From Hymenobacter elongatus (lineage in GTDB: Bacteria; Bacteroidota; Bacteroidia; Cytophagales; Hymenobacteraceae), in NCBI RefSeq assembly GCF_004745955.1, contig NZ_SRLD01000012.1:1-64000 (forward strand): a stretch of DNA of 64,000 nt. Direction: 5' to 3'. Shown piece by piece: positions 44,204-51,886 of this stretch. How positions within the stretch are numbered: position 1 is the first letter of the stretch; each line of letters opens with the position of its first letter. Under the pieces are notes generated by a model. It was not told the DNA's origin, did no database searches, and worked only from the letters and a program-made list of their open reading frames with translations. The position numbers and the translations under genes were made by a program.

Positions 44204-44800
44204 CTACGCTGACTGACCATCCTTTGCAATGATACAACACTTGACCCAATTGGCTAGCAGGGGCAGGCCGTGGGTGGTGAGGAGTGCTTCGGGATGAAAC
44301 TGGACGCCATACAGCGGTAAGGTACGGTGCCGGAATGCCATCAGTTCTTGCGCGTCGTCGAGGGTATACGCCAAAGGCTGCAACTCCTTTGGCAATGATT
44401 TGATAATCAGGGAGTGGTAGCGCGTAACGGGAATTTGCGCGGGCAAATCGGCAAATAAGGCGGCGGCTCCCTCGCTCTGTATTACCGATACTTTGCCGTG
44501 CATGGGGCGGGCCGCCCGCGTGAGCTGCGCGCCGAAAAACTCGCCCAGCGCCTGATGGCCCAGACACACGCCAAGCATCGGCACCTGCTGATGATACTCC
44601 GCGATGAGCGCCATCAGGCAGCCCGCCTGGCGTGGTGTGCCCGGCCCCGGCGACAACACGATGGCGTCGAAAGCCAGTTGCCGAATCTCAGCCAAGGGCA
44701 CATCGTTGCGCACCACCTGTACGCTCACTCCCAGCTGCCGGAAGTAATCCAGCAGATTATAGGTGAACGAGTCGAAGTTGTCGAGCAGCAGCAGGTGCAT
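44204..44800 (-). CDS. glutamine amidotransferase (anthranilate/aminodeoxychorismate synthase component II)
   Basis: A 198-residue class I glutamine amidotransferase of the PabA/TrpG type. It has LLLDNFDSFTYNLLDYFRQL, the Cys nucleophile in MLGVCLGHQALGEFFGA, SLIIKSLPKEL and the His-Glu pair in GVQFHPEALLTTHG. No component I, TrpD or TrpC gene is near, so a role in folate (PabA) or tryptophan synthesis cannot be separated. The ATG at 44800 is chosen. Confidence 0.9.
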   Translation of the reverse strand: MHLLLLDNFDSFTYNLLDYFRQLGVSVQVVRNDVPLAEIRQLAFDAIVLSPGPGTPRQAGCLMALIAEYHQQVPMLGVCLGHQALGEFFGAQLTRAARPMHGKVSVIQSEGAAALFADLPAQIPVTRYHSLIIKSLPKELQPLAYTLDDAQELMAFRHRTLPLYGVQFHPEALLTTHGLPLLANWVKCCIIAKDGQSA

Positions 44801-44895
44801 AGTAGCCTTCTGATCCGTTTTTCTACGCCAAAGTTGCAGGCGGCCTTTTCTGGCCCCACTAGCCTCGCACTGGCTTACCAACACTAGCTACTTGA

Positions 44896-45417
44896 CTAAA
44901 ACACACCGCGTAGCTTTTCCAGCAATGTAGCGGCAAACGGCATAATGAAGCTCACGATTTCTAGGGCAAACGGTGTGGCTTGCTGCACAATGGGCAGCAC
45001 CTGCGAGTCGGCGATGAGCGTGGGCGAGAGCAATTTGAGACCGGCAAAGCCCACGCCGTGGAGCAGCAGACTAATACCCAACACCCACTTCAGCGCCCCG
45101 GCCGCGGCTCCCAGCAGATTATCCAATACGCCCAACGGGGTAAGGTGCACCGCCGTTTTGAGGAAACCACCCGCCAGGTGTACGCCCCAGGTAATGAGCA
45201 CGAACACCAGCAGAAACGCCACGATAGGCAGCAGCCCAAACGCCTCGCCCACGTAGTTGCGTACCAGCGGAATGGCATCGCTGAGCAAAGCCAGTCCGCC
45301 AATAATGCCCAGCACGAAGGCCAGCAGCGAGGCCGCCTCCAGCACCAGGCCCCGCCGAAAGCCCTTCACGGCTCCTACGCCCAGCGGCAGCAACAACAGA
45401 ATATCGAAGCCGGACAC
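44896..45417 (-). CDS. CvpA-family membrane protein
   Basis: A 173-residue protein with four predicted transmembrane helices (about residues 3-20, 25-45, 64-85, 100-125). FDILLLLPLGVGAVKGFRRG and LLGAAAGALKWVLGISLLL match the CvpA family (colicin V production; often linked to envelope integrity). The start is a GTG at 45417. An inverted repeat separates it from the YqeY gene upstream. Confidence 0.82.
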   Translation of the reverse strand: MSGFDILLLLPLGVGAVKGFRRGLVLEAASLLAFVLGIIGGLALLSDAIPLVRNYVGEAFGLLPIVAFLLVFVLITWGVHLAGGFLKTAVHLTPLGVLDNLLGAAAGALKWVLGISLLLHGVGFAGLKLLSPTLIADSQVLPIVQQATPFALEIVSFIMPFAATLLEKLRGVF

Positions 45418-45441
45418 AGAATTAAGTAAGAATTGGTAATC

Positions 45442-45527
45442 AGTAAGTAAGAATTCGTACTGAGCAACAAGAGAAAGAGGACGTTGAGCCCAATTTTTAA
45501 CTGCTCAGTACGAATTCTTAACTGACT
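45442..45527. repeat. inverted repeat between the yqeY and cvpA genes
   Basis: Arms at 45442-45466 and 45502-45527 share 17 matching bases containing AGAATTCGTACTGAGCA, with weaker extension outward and a 35-base loop. The right arm touches the YqeY stop codon at 45528. It is likely a terminator for YqeY or a small repeat element. Confidence 0.6.
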
Positions 45528-45992
45528 CTACACATTCGTGTTGTTGAGCAGATTGCTTACCACCTGGGAAACCAGTTTGCCGTCGGCCTGGCCTGACAGC
45601 TCCCGGGCGGCCGCGCCCATCACCTTACCCAAGTCGGACGGGCCCGTGGCTCCGACGCGCTGGATAATGGCCACGATTTTCTCCACTATATCCGCCTCAG
45701 AAAGCTGCTCGGGCAAGTATTCTTCGATGATAGCCAACTCGGCCAGCTCAGTTTCCTCCAGGTCGGAGCGGAACTGCTTCTGGTAAGTGTCGGCGGCCTC
45801 ACGGCGCTGCTTAGCCGCTTTGTTGAGCAGCTTCAGCTCGGCCTCCGGCGTGAGGGCCGCGCCGTGGGCGCCTTCGGCCGTTTCGGCCAACAGGATCTGG
45901 GACTTAATGCTGCGCAGCGTCAGCAAGCGCACTTTGTCCTTGGCCAGCATAGCCTTTTTAATATCCGCGTCGATGGTGTCTTTCAGAGCCAT
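45528..45992 (-). CDS. GatB/YqeY domain protein
   Basis: A 154-residue YqeY-type protein: MALKDTIDADIKKAMLAKDK, RLLTLRSIKSQILLAETAEG and ELAIIEEYLPEQLSEADIVE, then GPSDLGKVMGAAARELSGQA. YqeY resembles the tail domain of GatB amidotransferase and probably binds tRNA. The ATG at 45992 is chosen; the long upstream extension runs antisense to pdxJ. It is divergent from pdxJ. Confidence 0.88.
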   Translation of the reverse strand: MALKDTIDADIKKAMLAKDKVRLLTLRSIKSQILLAETAEGAHGAALTPEAELKLLNKAAKQRREAADTYQKQFRSDLEETELAELAIIEEYLPEQLSEADIVEKIVAIIQRVGATGPSDLGKVMGAAARELSGQADGKLVSQVVSNLLNNTNV

Positions 45993-46039
45993 AAGTTTGT
46001 AGTAGTAATGTCTGGAATCAAAGATTCCGACTGGCCGCG

Positions 46040-46047
46040 TATTTTTG
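46040..46047 (+). promoter_or_regulatory. -7 promoter box of pdxJ
   Basis: TATTTTTG (TAnnTTTG) lies 42 bases before the pdxJ ATG, in the 97-base divergent gap with the yqeY gene. No -33 box is clear. Confidence 0.4.
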
Positions 46048-46089
46048 ACCCACGCTGGCCGTTTTGGAGTCAGTTTTTCGCCTTCTCTC

Positions 46090-46803
46090 ATGACGAAACT
46101 TAGCGTAAACATAAATAAAATAGCCACGCTACGGAATGCCCGGGGCCACAACCGTCCGAACGTGCTGCAGGTAGCCCGTGACTGTGAGCGGTTTGGCGCC
46201 GAAGGCATTACGGTGCACCCACGCCCCGATGAGCGCCACATTCGCTACCAGGACGTGCACGACCTGCGCCAGATCGTGACGACGGAGCTGAATGTAGAAG
46301 GCAATCCAACCCCGGATTTTCTGGAGCTGGTGCGCGCCGTGCGGCCCGAGCAGGTGACGCTGGTGCCCGACGCCCCGGATGCCATTACCTCCAATGCGGG
46401 CTGGGACACCATTACGCACCAGATTTTTCTGCTGGGTGTGGTAACGGAGCTGAAATCTATCGGCTGCCGGGTATCCATTTTTCTGGACCCCGACCCGGCC
46501 ATGATGAAGGCCGCCGTGGCCACCGGCACCGACCGGATTGAACTCTACACCGAAGACTACGCCCGCCTCTACCCCACCGACCCGGCCACAGCTATAGCGC
46601 CCTATATTGCGGCGGCCCACATGGCCCAGCAGTTGGGGCTGGGGCTGAATGCCGGCCACGACCTGGACCTGGAGAACCTAGCCTACCTCAAGCAGAACTT
46701 ACCGGGGTTGGCCGAGGTTAGCATCGGGCACGCTTTGGTGTGCGACGCGCTATACCTGGGGCTGGAGAATACGATTCAGCTCTACCGGCGTCAATTGCAA
46801 TAA
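46090..46803 (+). CDS. pdxJ: pyridoxine 5'-phosphate synthase
   Basis: A 237-residue TIM-barrel enzyme joining 1-deoxyxylulose-5-phosphate and 3-amino-2-oxopropyl phosphate to make pyridoxine phosphate. [39 protein letters not shown] and [15 protein letters not shown] mark the family. The ATG at 46090 is chosen because the longer reading crosses the promoter box. It is followed after 9 bases by mnmH, so it leads the selenium block. Confidence 0.95.
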   Translation: MTKLSVNINKIATLRNARGHNRPNVLQVARDCERFGAEGITVHPRPDERHIRYQDVHDLRQIVTTELNVEGNPTPDFLELVRAVRPEQVTLVPDAPDAITSNAGWDTITHQIFLLGVVTELKSIGCRVSIFLDPDPAMMKAAVATGTDRIELYTEDYARLYPTDPATAIAPYIAAAHMAQQLGLGLNAGHDLDLENLAYLKQNLPGLAEVSIGHALVCDALYLGLENTIQLYRRQLQ

Positions 46804-46812
46804 CCCCCGTTC

Positions 46813-47880
46813 ATGCCCCGCCTTCCCCTTCACGAGTTCATGCCTGTGGCCGCCGACATCCCGATTCTGGATGTGCGCGCGCCTGTCGAGTACGCCCAGG
46901 GCCATATTCCTGGCGCCCTGAGCTTTCCGCTGTTTTCCGACGAAGAGCGGGCCCGCATCGGCACGGCTTATAAGCAGGTGAGTCAGGAGCGGGCCGTGCA
47001 TATCGGCCTGGAGTTTTTTGGGCCGAAGATGAGCCGCATGGTGAAATACGCCCAAAAGCTGGCTCCCAACAAGGAAGTGCGCCTGCACTGCTGGCGCGGC
47101 GGCATGCGCAGCGGAGCCGTGCTTTGGCTGTTGGAGCTGGCCGGGTTCAAGGTGCATCTGCTCGACAAAGGCTATAAGGATTACCGCCGCTGGGCCCTGG
47201 CGCAATTCTCCCAGCCGCGCCCGATGCTGATATTAGGCGGCCTGACGGGCAGCGGCAAAACCGACGTGCTCCACGAGCTGGCACGCCGTGGCGAAACCAT
47301 CGTGGACCTGGAAGGACAGGCCAGCCACAAAGGCTCGTCGTTCGGGGCCATTGGCCTGCCGCCCCAGCCCACGCCCGAGCAGTTCGAAAACAACCTAGCC
47401 TTGCTCCTGAGTCAGCTGCCGACCGCAGTGACGCCGTGGCTGGAAGACGAAAGTCTGACGATTGGGCGGCTGACGATTCCAAAGCCGTTCTTTGAGCAGA
47501 TGCGCCACGCGCCACTGGTAGTGCTCGATATTCCACACGACGTACGCACCCGCAAGCTGGCGGCGGAATACGGCAAGGAAGACCCGCAGCTGCTGGCCGA
47601 GGCCATCGTGCGCATCAGCAAGCGCCTTGGCGGGCTAGCCACCAAGGAAGCCCTGGCCGCCATTGAAGTCGGCGACATGGAAAAGATGGTCGACATTGCC
47701 CTCACTTATTACGACAAAACCTACGGCTTTGGGCTCAACGGCAAAGTCAACGCCCAGATCGTGCGGGTGCCTTCCGCTACCTGCGACCCGGTCGTTAATG
47801 CGGAGCTGGTGCTGGCGGCAGCGGCCGAAGCCGGTTTGTTTGCCGGGGTTCATCCTGCGCTGCCTTCCCATGCTGGCTAA
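46813..47880 (+). CDS. mnmH: tRNA 2-selenouridine synthase
   Basis: A 355-residue MnmH/SelU that replaces sulfur by selenium in the wobble 2-thiouridine of tRNAs for Lys, Glu and Gln, using selenophosphate. The N-terminal rhodanese domain has the active Cys93 in LHCWRGGMRSGAV, and a P-loop GGLTGSGKT (about residues 139-147) follows in the second domain. Its 3' end overlaps the VOC gene by 11 bases and selD lies just after, so the selenium donor and its user are in one operon. Confidence 0.95.
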   Translation: MPRLPLHEFMPVAADIPILDVRAPVEYAQGHIPGALSFPLFSDEERARIGTAYKQVSQERAVHIGLEFFGPKMSRMVKYAQKLAPNKEVRLHCWRGGMRSGAVLWLLELAGFKVHLLDKGYKDYRRWALAQFSQPRPMLILGGLTGSGKTDVLHELARRGETIVDLEGQASHKGSSFGAIGLPPQPTPEQFENNLALLLSQLPTAVTPWLEDESLTIGRLTIPKPFFEQMRHAPLVVLDIPHDVRTRKLAAEYGKEDPQLLAEAIVRISKRLGGLATKEALAAIEVGDMEKMVDIALTYYDKTYGFGLNGKVNAQIVRVPSATCDPVVNAELVLAAAAEAGLFAGVHPALPSHAG

Positions 47881-48259
47881 GCTGCGCGTAGCTCGGCCCA
47901 CCGACAATCTGGCGGCCGTGGTGCGGTTTTACCAGGAGGGCCTCGGCCTGACCCAACTGGCCAGCTTCACGGCCCACAACGGGTTCGATGGCGTCATGCT
48001 GGGCCAGGCCGCCGCGCCCTATCATCTGGAGTTCACGCAGCAGCCGGGCCACACCGTGGGGCGGGCGCCAACCGCCGACCATCTTCTGGTATTTTACCTA
48101 CCCGAAGAAGCGGAGTGGCAAGCGGCTGTGCAGCGCCTGCGCACGGCGGGCTTTGCTCCCGTACCGGCCTACAATCCTTACTGGGACCAGCAGGGTCTTA
48201 CTTTTGAAGATCCGGACGGTTACCGGGTAGTTTTACAACACGCGGCCTGGAACCTGTAG
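47870..48259 (+). CDS. VOC-family (glyoxalase/dioxygenase fold) protein
   Basis: A 129-residue single VOC domain made of two beta-alpha-beta-beta-beta units: RVARPTDNLAAVVRFYQEGL, APYHLEFTQQPG, HLLVFYLPEEAEWQA and GLTFEDPDGYRVVLQHAAW. His and Glu at the expected metal positions (HLEF) are partly kept. The ATG at 47870 lies inside the mnmH 3' end, an 11-base overlap showing tight coupling, and selD begins 42 bases later. A role in selenium use is suggested only by position; glyoxalase, bleomycin-binding or other VOC activities are possible. Confidence 0.82.
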   Translation: MLAKLRVARPTDNLAAVVRFYQEGLGLTQLASFTAHNGFDGVMLGQAAAPYHLEFTQQPGHTVGRAPTADHLLVFYLPEEAEWQAAVQRLRTAGFAPVPAYNPYWDQQGLTFEDPDGYRVVLQHAAWNL

Positions 48260-48301
48260 CGTTCCTGAGCTGCCTCTCTTCTGCTTCTAACGCCTTTGCC
48301 C

Positions 48302-49357
48302 ATGACTCCCGACACCACGCCCGACCAGATCCGCCTCACGCAGTACAGCCACGGGGCGGGCTGCGGCTGCAAAATTGCGCCCAAGGTGCTCGACCAGATT
48401 CTGCACACCAGCATTGCCCAGCCCCAGCACGACAAGCTACTGGTAGGAAACAGCAGCCGCGACGACGCGGCGGTGTACGATATCGGCGGCGGCCAGGCCA
48501 TCATCAGCACCACCGACTTTTTTATGCCTATCGTCGATGATGCCTATGATTTTGGGCGCATTGCCTCGGCCAATGCCATTTCGGACGTGTACGCCATGGG
48601 CGGGCGGCCCGTCATGGCTATTGCCGTGCTGGGCTGGCCCATTGATAAGCTGGCTCCGGAAGTGGCCCGCCGCGTGATTGAGGGCAGCCGCAGCATTTGT
48701 GCCGAGGCGGGCATTCCGCTGGCCGGCGGGCACAGCATCGACTCGCCCGAGCCCATCTTCGGCCTGGCCGTCACGGGCATGCTCGACATCAAGAACCTGA
48801 AGCAGAACGACACGGCTACAGCGGGCTGCGCGCTCTACCTGACCAAGCCTTTGGGAGTAGGAATGTTGACCACGTCGCAGAAACACGGTATTCTGAAGCC
48901 TGAGCACGAGCAGATTGCACCCCAGCAAATGATGCAGCTCAACAAAATCGGCTACGAGCTGGGCCAGCTGGAAGCCGTGCGCGCCATGACCGACGTCACG
49001 GGCTTCGGCTTGCTGGGCCACCTGTCGGAAGTGTGCGAAGGCAGTAATCTTACGGCGGAAATCGAGTTCAGCAAAGTGCCCTTGCTGGCCGAGGCCGAGG
49101 AATACCGGCAGCAGAAAGCCATACCCGGCGGCACGGTGCGCAACTGGGACAGCTACGGCCATAAAATAGGGGCCGTAACCGACGAGCAGCGCCACTGGCT
49201 CTGCGACCCACAAACTTCGGGCGGCCTGCTGGTGTGCGTCGAGCCCGGGGGCGAGGCGGCCGTGCAAGCCGTTTTTGAGCAGTATGGCCTGACGCTACAG
49301 CCCTTCGGCACGCTGCGGCCGCACGTGGCCGGGGAGCCCTGGATTGAGGTGCGCTAA
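48302..49357 (+). CDS. selD: selenide, water dikinase (selenophosphate synthase)
   Basis: A 351-residue SelD that makes selenophosphate from selenide and ATP. The Cys/Sec site is Cys21 in [11 protein letters not shown], so this is the Cys form. Further motifs are [56 protein letters not shown] and [14 protein letters not shown]. It supplies mnmH in the same operon. No selA or selB is in the window, so selenium may be used here mainly for tRNA modification. The ATG at 48302 is chosen over a TTG two codons before. Confidence 0.96.
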   Translation: MTPDTTPDQIRLTQYSHGAGCGCKIAPKVLDQILHTSIAQPQHDKLLVGNSSRDDAAVYDIGGGQAIISTTDFFMPIVDDAYDFGRIASANAISDVYAMGGRPVMAIAVLGWPIDKLAPEVARRVIEGSRSICAEAGIPLAGGHSIDSPEPIFGLAVTGMLDIKNLKQNDTATAGCALYLTKPLGVGMLTTSQKHGILKPEHEQIAPQQMMQLNKIGYELGQLEAVRAMTDVTGFGLLGHLSEVCEGSNLTAEIEFSKVPLLAEAEEYRQQKAIPGGTVRNWDSYGHKIGAVTDEQRHWLCDPQTSGGLLVCVEPGGEAAVQAVFEQYGLTLQPFGTLRPHVAGEPWIEVR

Positions 49358-49360
49358 GCA

Positions 49361-49954
49361 GTGAAGCTGTTCCCTTTTCTGCGCCCCATCCTGGAAATCG
49401 TGGCGGCTGTGTGCGCCATCGTGTTTGGCCTGCGCTTTATTACCAGCTTTTTCAGCCGGGCCAGCCCGGTGTACCGGCCCACGTTTCTGCGGCAGTTCTA
49501 TCTGCTGTTCTGGCCCTTGCTCAGCATGAGCGTGGGCCTGCCCTTCCTGATTTCGTTTCTGTACCTGGGGCCTGTTTCGGCTTATGAGCTGGTGCTGTTG
49601 GTGGCGCTGGGAGCCGTAATTATGGGTTTTTCGGTGCCCGCTCTGGTGCTGCATGCTCAGTATTACGCCCGCAACCTGCACACCACGCTCGTGTTCGACG
49701 CCAGGCAGAACCGGCTGGAAATCTACGAAGGCCGGGTGCTGATTCCGTTTGCCAGGCGCGACCTGGTGCGGGTAGAATACGTGACCTGCCGCTCCAAACG
49801 CATGTTCTGGAGCAACTACAACTTCCTTCGGCTGCACCTGACCACCGGGGAAGTGCTGACGCTTACCTCCCTGCTCACCAATCTTGCACCAGTAGCCGAG
49901 TTTCTGCGCAATAGCAATCTGGAGTCACGCCAACAGTGGTTCTGCTTTGTATAA
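49361..49954 (+). CDS. membrane protein with a PH-like C-terminal domain
   Basis: A 197-residue protein with three transmembrane helices (about residues 9-31, 48-70 and 75-97) and a cytosolic C-terminal region of beta strands (TTLVFDARQNRLEIYEGRVL, IPFARRDLVRVEYVT) like bacterial PH domains. It starts with GTG three bases after the selD stop, so it is translated from the same mRNA. I recognise no defined function; a link to selenium is not shown. Confidence 0.72.
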   Translation: MKLFPFLRPILEIVAAVCAIVFGLRFITSFFSRASPVYRPTFLRQFYLLFWPLLSMSVGLPFLISFLYLGPVSAYELVLLVALGAVIMGFSVPALVLHAQYYARNLHTTLVFDARQNRLEIYEGRVLIPFARRDLVRVEYVTCRSKRMFWSNYNFLRLHLTTGEVLTLTSLLTNLAPVAEFLRNSNLESRQQWFCFV

Positions 49955-50115
49955 ACCGCGCTGACTACGTGCCTCAAGTACCCCACCGGACTACCTGATA
50001 GCGAAGCCCGAGCTATGGCTGAGGCCTGAGCCCGGGCACCAGCAAGGCGTAGAGCTACCAGGCTTGAAAGAAGCGGTAACGCTGTTTTGCTTTTCCCTAC
50101 CGACCTTTGCGCTCT

Positions 50116-50886
50116 ATGCAACTACACCACCGCGAACTGGGCGAGGGCAATCCGCTCGTTATTCTGCACGGCCTGTTTGGCACCTCCGACAACTGGCAAA
50201 CGCTGGCTAAGCGCTGGGCCGAAACCCACCGCGTTATCGTGGTAGACCTGCGCAACCACGGCCGCTCGCCCCAAACGGCCGAGCACTCCTACGAGCTCAT
50301 GAGCCAGGATGTGCTGGCTCTGTTCGACCAGCTGCAGCTGCAGCACGTGACGCTACTGGGTCATAGCATGGGTGGCAAAGTAGCCATGCGCTTTGCCCTC
50401 GACCATCCCGCCCGCCTCGATCGGGTGGTCATACTCGATATCGCGCCGCGCCTGTCGGATATGCAGCATCAGGATGATATCCTGGCCGGTCTGCACGCCG
50501 TGGACCTCGCCAGCGTGCAGTCGCGGCAGCAGGCCGATGAAGCCCTGGCCCAGCACATTCCGCAGGTGGGCGTCCGGCAATTCCTGCTCAAAAACCTGTA
50601 CCGCCGCGAAGACAACTCCTTTGCCTGGCGGCCCAATCTGGCGGCCCTGACGACGCATATGCCCGCCATCGGAGCCGAAATTACAGGCCCCACTCCTTTT
50701 CTTAAGCCCGCGTTATTCGTGCGGGGCGGCAAGTCAAACTATGTCACTACCGAAGACAAGCTCTACGGCATTCCGGCGCTGTTCCCCAACAGTCAGGTGG
50801 AAACTATTGTGGACGCTGGGCACTGGCTCCACGCCGAAGAGCCCGACCAGATTTATACCCTGGTAGAAGCATTTGCCACTAGTTGA
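50116..50886 (+). CDS. alpha/beta hydrolase (YbfF-like esterase)
   Basis: A 256-residue esterase. HGLFGTSDNWQTLAKRWAE is the oxyanion region, the nucleophile Ser is in LLGHSMGGKVAMRFA, and a His is in VDAGHWLHAEEP. The acid residue is probably in the FVRGGKSNYVTTED region. It resembles E. coli YbfF, which hydrolyses acyl-CoA and esters. The ATG at 50116 is chosen. It is followed by the RsmI-like gene after 69 bases. Confidence 0.88.
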   Translation: MQLHHRELGEGNPLVILHGLFGTSDNWQTLAKRWAETHRVIVVDLRNHGRSPQTAEHSYELMSQDVLALFDQLQLQHVTLLGHSMGGKVAMRFALDHPARLDRVVILDIAPRLSDMQHQDDILAGLHAVDLASVQSRQQADEALAQHIPQVGVRQFLLKNLYRREDNSFAWRPNLAALTTHMPAIGAEITGPTPFLKPALFVRGGKSNYVTTEDKLYGIPALFPNSQVETIVDAGHWLHAEEPDQIYTLVEAFATS

Positions 50887-50955
50887 GCCTTCCATAAGGT
50901 CTTTTTGCGTGCAGCCCTACGCTGCGTTTCCACTTCCTACTTAGCACCCTTCCGC

Positions 50956-51660
50956 TTGAAAGGCACCTTGTACCTGATTCCTACCGTGCTGGCCGACGAC
51001 ACGGCCCCGCAGGTGCTACCCGCTCAGGTAGCCACCCAGGTGGCAGCGCTTTCTTATTTTCTGGTAGAAAATGCCCGCACGGCCCGGCGCTTCATCAAAA
51101 CTGTAGCGCCGGCACAGGTAATCGACAGCTTGCGCATCGCCGTTATCGACAAAGACTCGACCGAAGCCCAGATTACCGAGGCCCTGAAACTAGTAGTAGC
51201 GGGCCAGGACGCGGGCGTGCTGTCGGAGGCGGGCTGCCCGGGCGTAGCCGATCCGGGGGCGGAAATTGCGCGCCTGGCCCACAAGCTCGGTATTCGGGTG
51301 GTGCCGCTGGTGGGCCCCTCGTCTCTCCTGCTGGCCCTGATGGGCTCGGGTATGAATGGGCAGAGCTTCGCGTTTCACGGCTACTTGCCCATCGAGCGGG
51401 CTCAGCGCCTGGCGGCCATTAAAACGCTGGAAAAGCAGGCCCTCAGTCAGCACCAAACCCAATTATTCATCGAGACGCCCTACCGCAACATGCAGATGCT
51501 GGAAGATTTGCTGACTCAGCTGCACCCCTCGACCCGCCTATGCATTGCTGCCAACCTCACCGCCGCCGATGAGCTGGTGCGCACCGACACGGTAGCAGGC
51601 TGGAAAGGCAAACTCCCCCAAATTCATAAGCAGCCCGCCGTGTTTTTGATCGGAAAGTAG
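50956..51660 (+). CDS. RsmI-like SAM-dependent methyltransferase
   Basis: A 234-residue tetrapyrrole-methylase-fold protein related to RsmI (16S rRNA 2'-O-methylation at C1402). GTLYLIPTVLADDTAPQVL, VLSEAGCPGVADPGAEIARL and VVPLVGPSSLLLALMGSG are family motifs; FIETPYRNMQMLEDLL follows. It is shorter than E. coli RsmI (286 residues) and lacks the extended C-terminus. The start is uncertain: a TTG at 50956 gives the family N-terminus, a TTG at 50905 adds 17 residues. Confidence 0.8.
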   Translation: MKGTLYLIPTVLADDTAPQVLPAQVATQVAALSYFLVENARTARRFIKTVAPAQVIDSLRIAVIDKDSTEAQITEALKLVVAGQDAGVLSEAGCPGVADPGAEIARLAHKLGIRVVPLVGPSSLLLALMGSGMNGQSFAFHGYLPIERAQRLAAIKTLEKQALSQHQTQLFIETPYRNMQMLEDLLTQLHPSTRLCIAANLTAADELVRTDTVAGWKGKLPQIHKQPAVFLIGK

Positions 51661-51751
51661 CAGTTGGGTTAGTTTCGGCTGTCATCCTGCCGCTGGTGCA
51701 CGCAGCGGGAAGAGCCCTTTTCACTTATCCTCACTGAAAGTTATTCACACT

Positions 51752-51787
51752 AAAAAGCCCCTTACCATGACAGGCAAAGGGCTTTTT
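51752..51787. terminator. bidirectional terminator between the rsmI-like gene and feoB
   Basis: AAAAAGCCC pairs with GGGCTTTTT across an 18-base loop with partial extra pairing. It lies between convergent genes and has A- and T-tracts on both sides. Confidence 0.8.
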
Positions 51788-51791
51788 ACTG

Positions 51792-51850
51792 TGAAGCTGT
51801 TTAGGAAGTAGACTGCCCGTCATGCTTTGACAAGCTCAGCATGACGGGCA
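51792..51850. repeat. small repeat: shared 18-mer plus CATGCT/AGCATG hairpin
   Basis: TGAAGCTGTTTAGGAAGT (51792-51809) is followed by a hairpin with 13-base arms (TGCCCGTCATGCT with its complement) at 51814-51826 and 51838-51850. The 18-mer occurs exactly, reverse complemented, at 55709-55726 beside a second hairpin of the same general kind. It is probably a copy of a dispersed non-autonomous element. Confidence 0.6.
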
Positions 51851-51886
51851 TACACCAGCTGCAGGAATGATAGCCGAAATCAACCC

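Noticed and set aside
47412..47705. Antisense open frame within mnmH as a possible gene
   Set aside because: It is entirely inside mnmH, has no start context, and is low-complexity.
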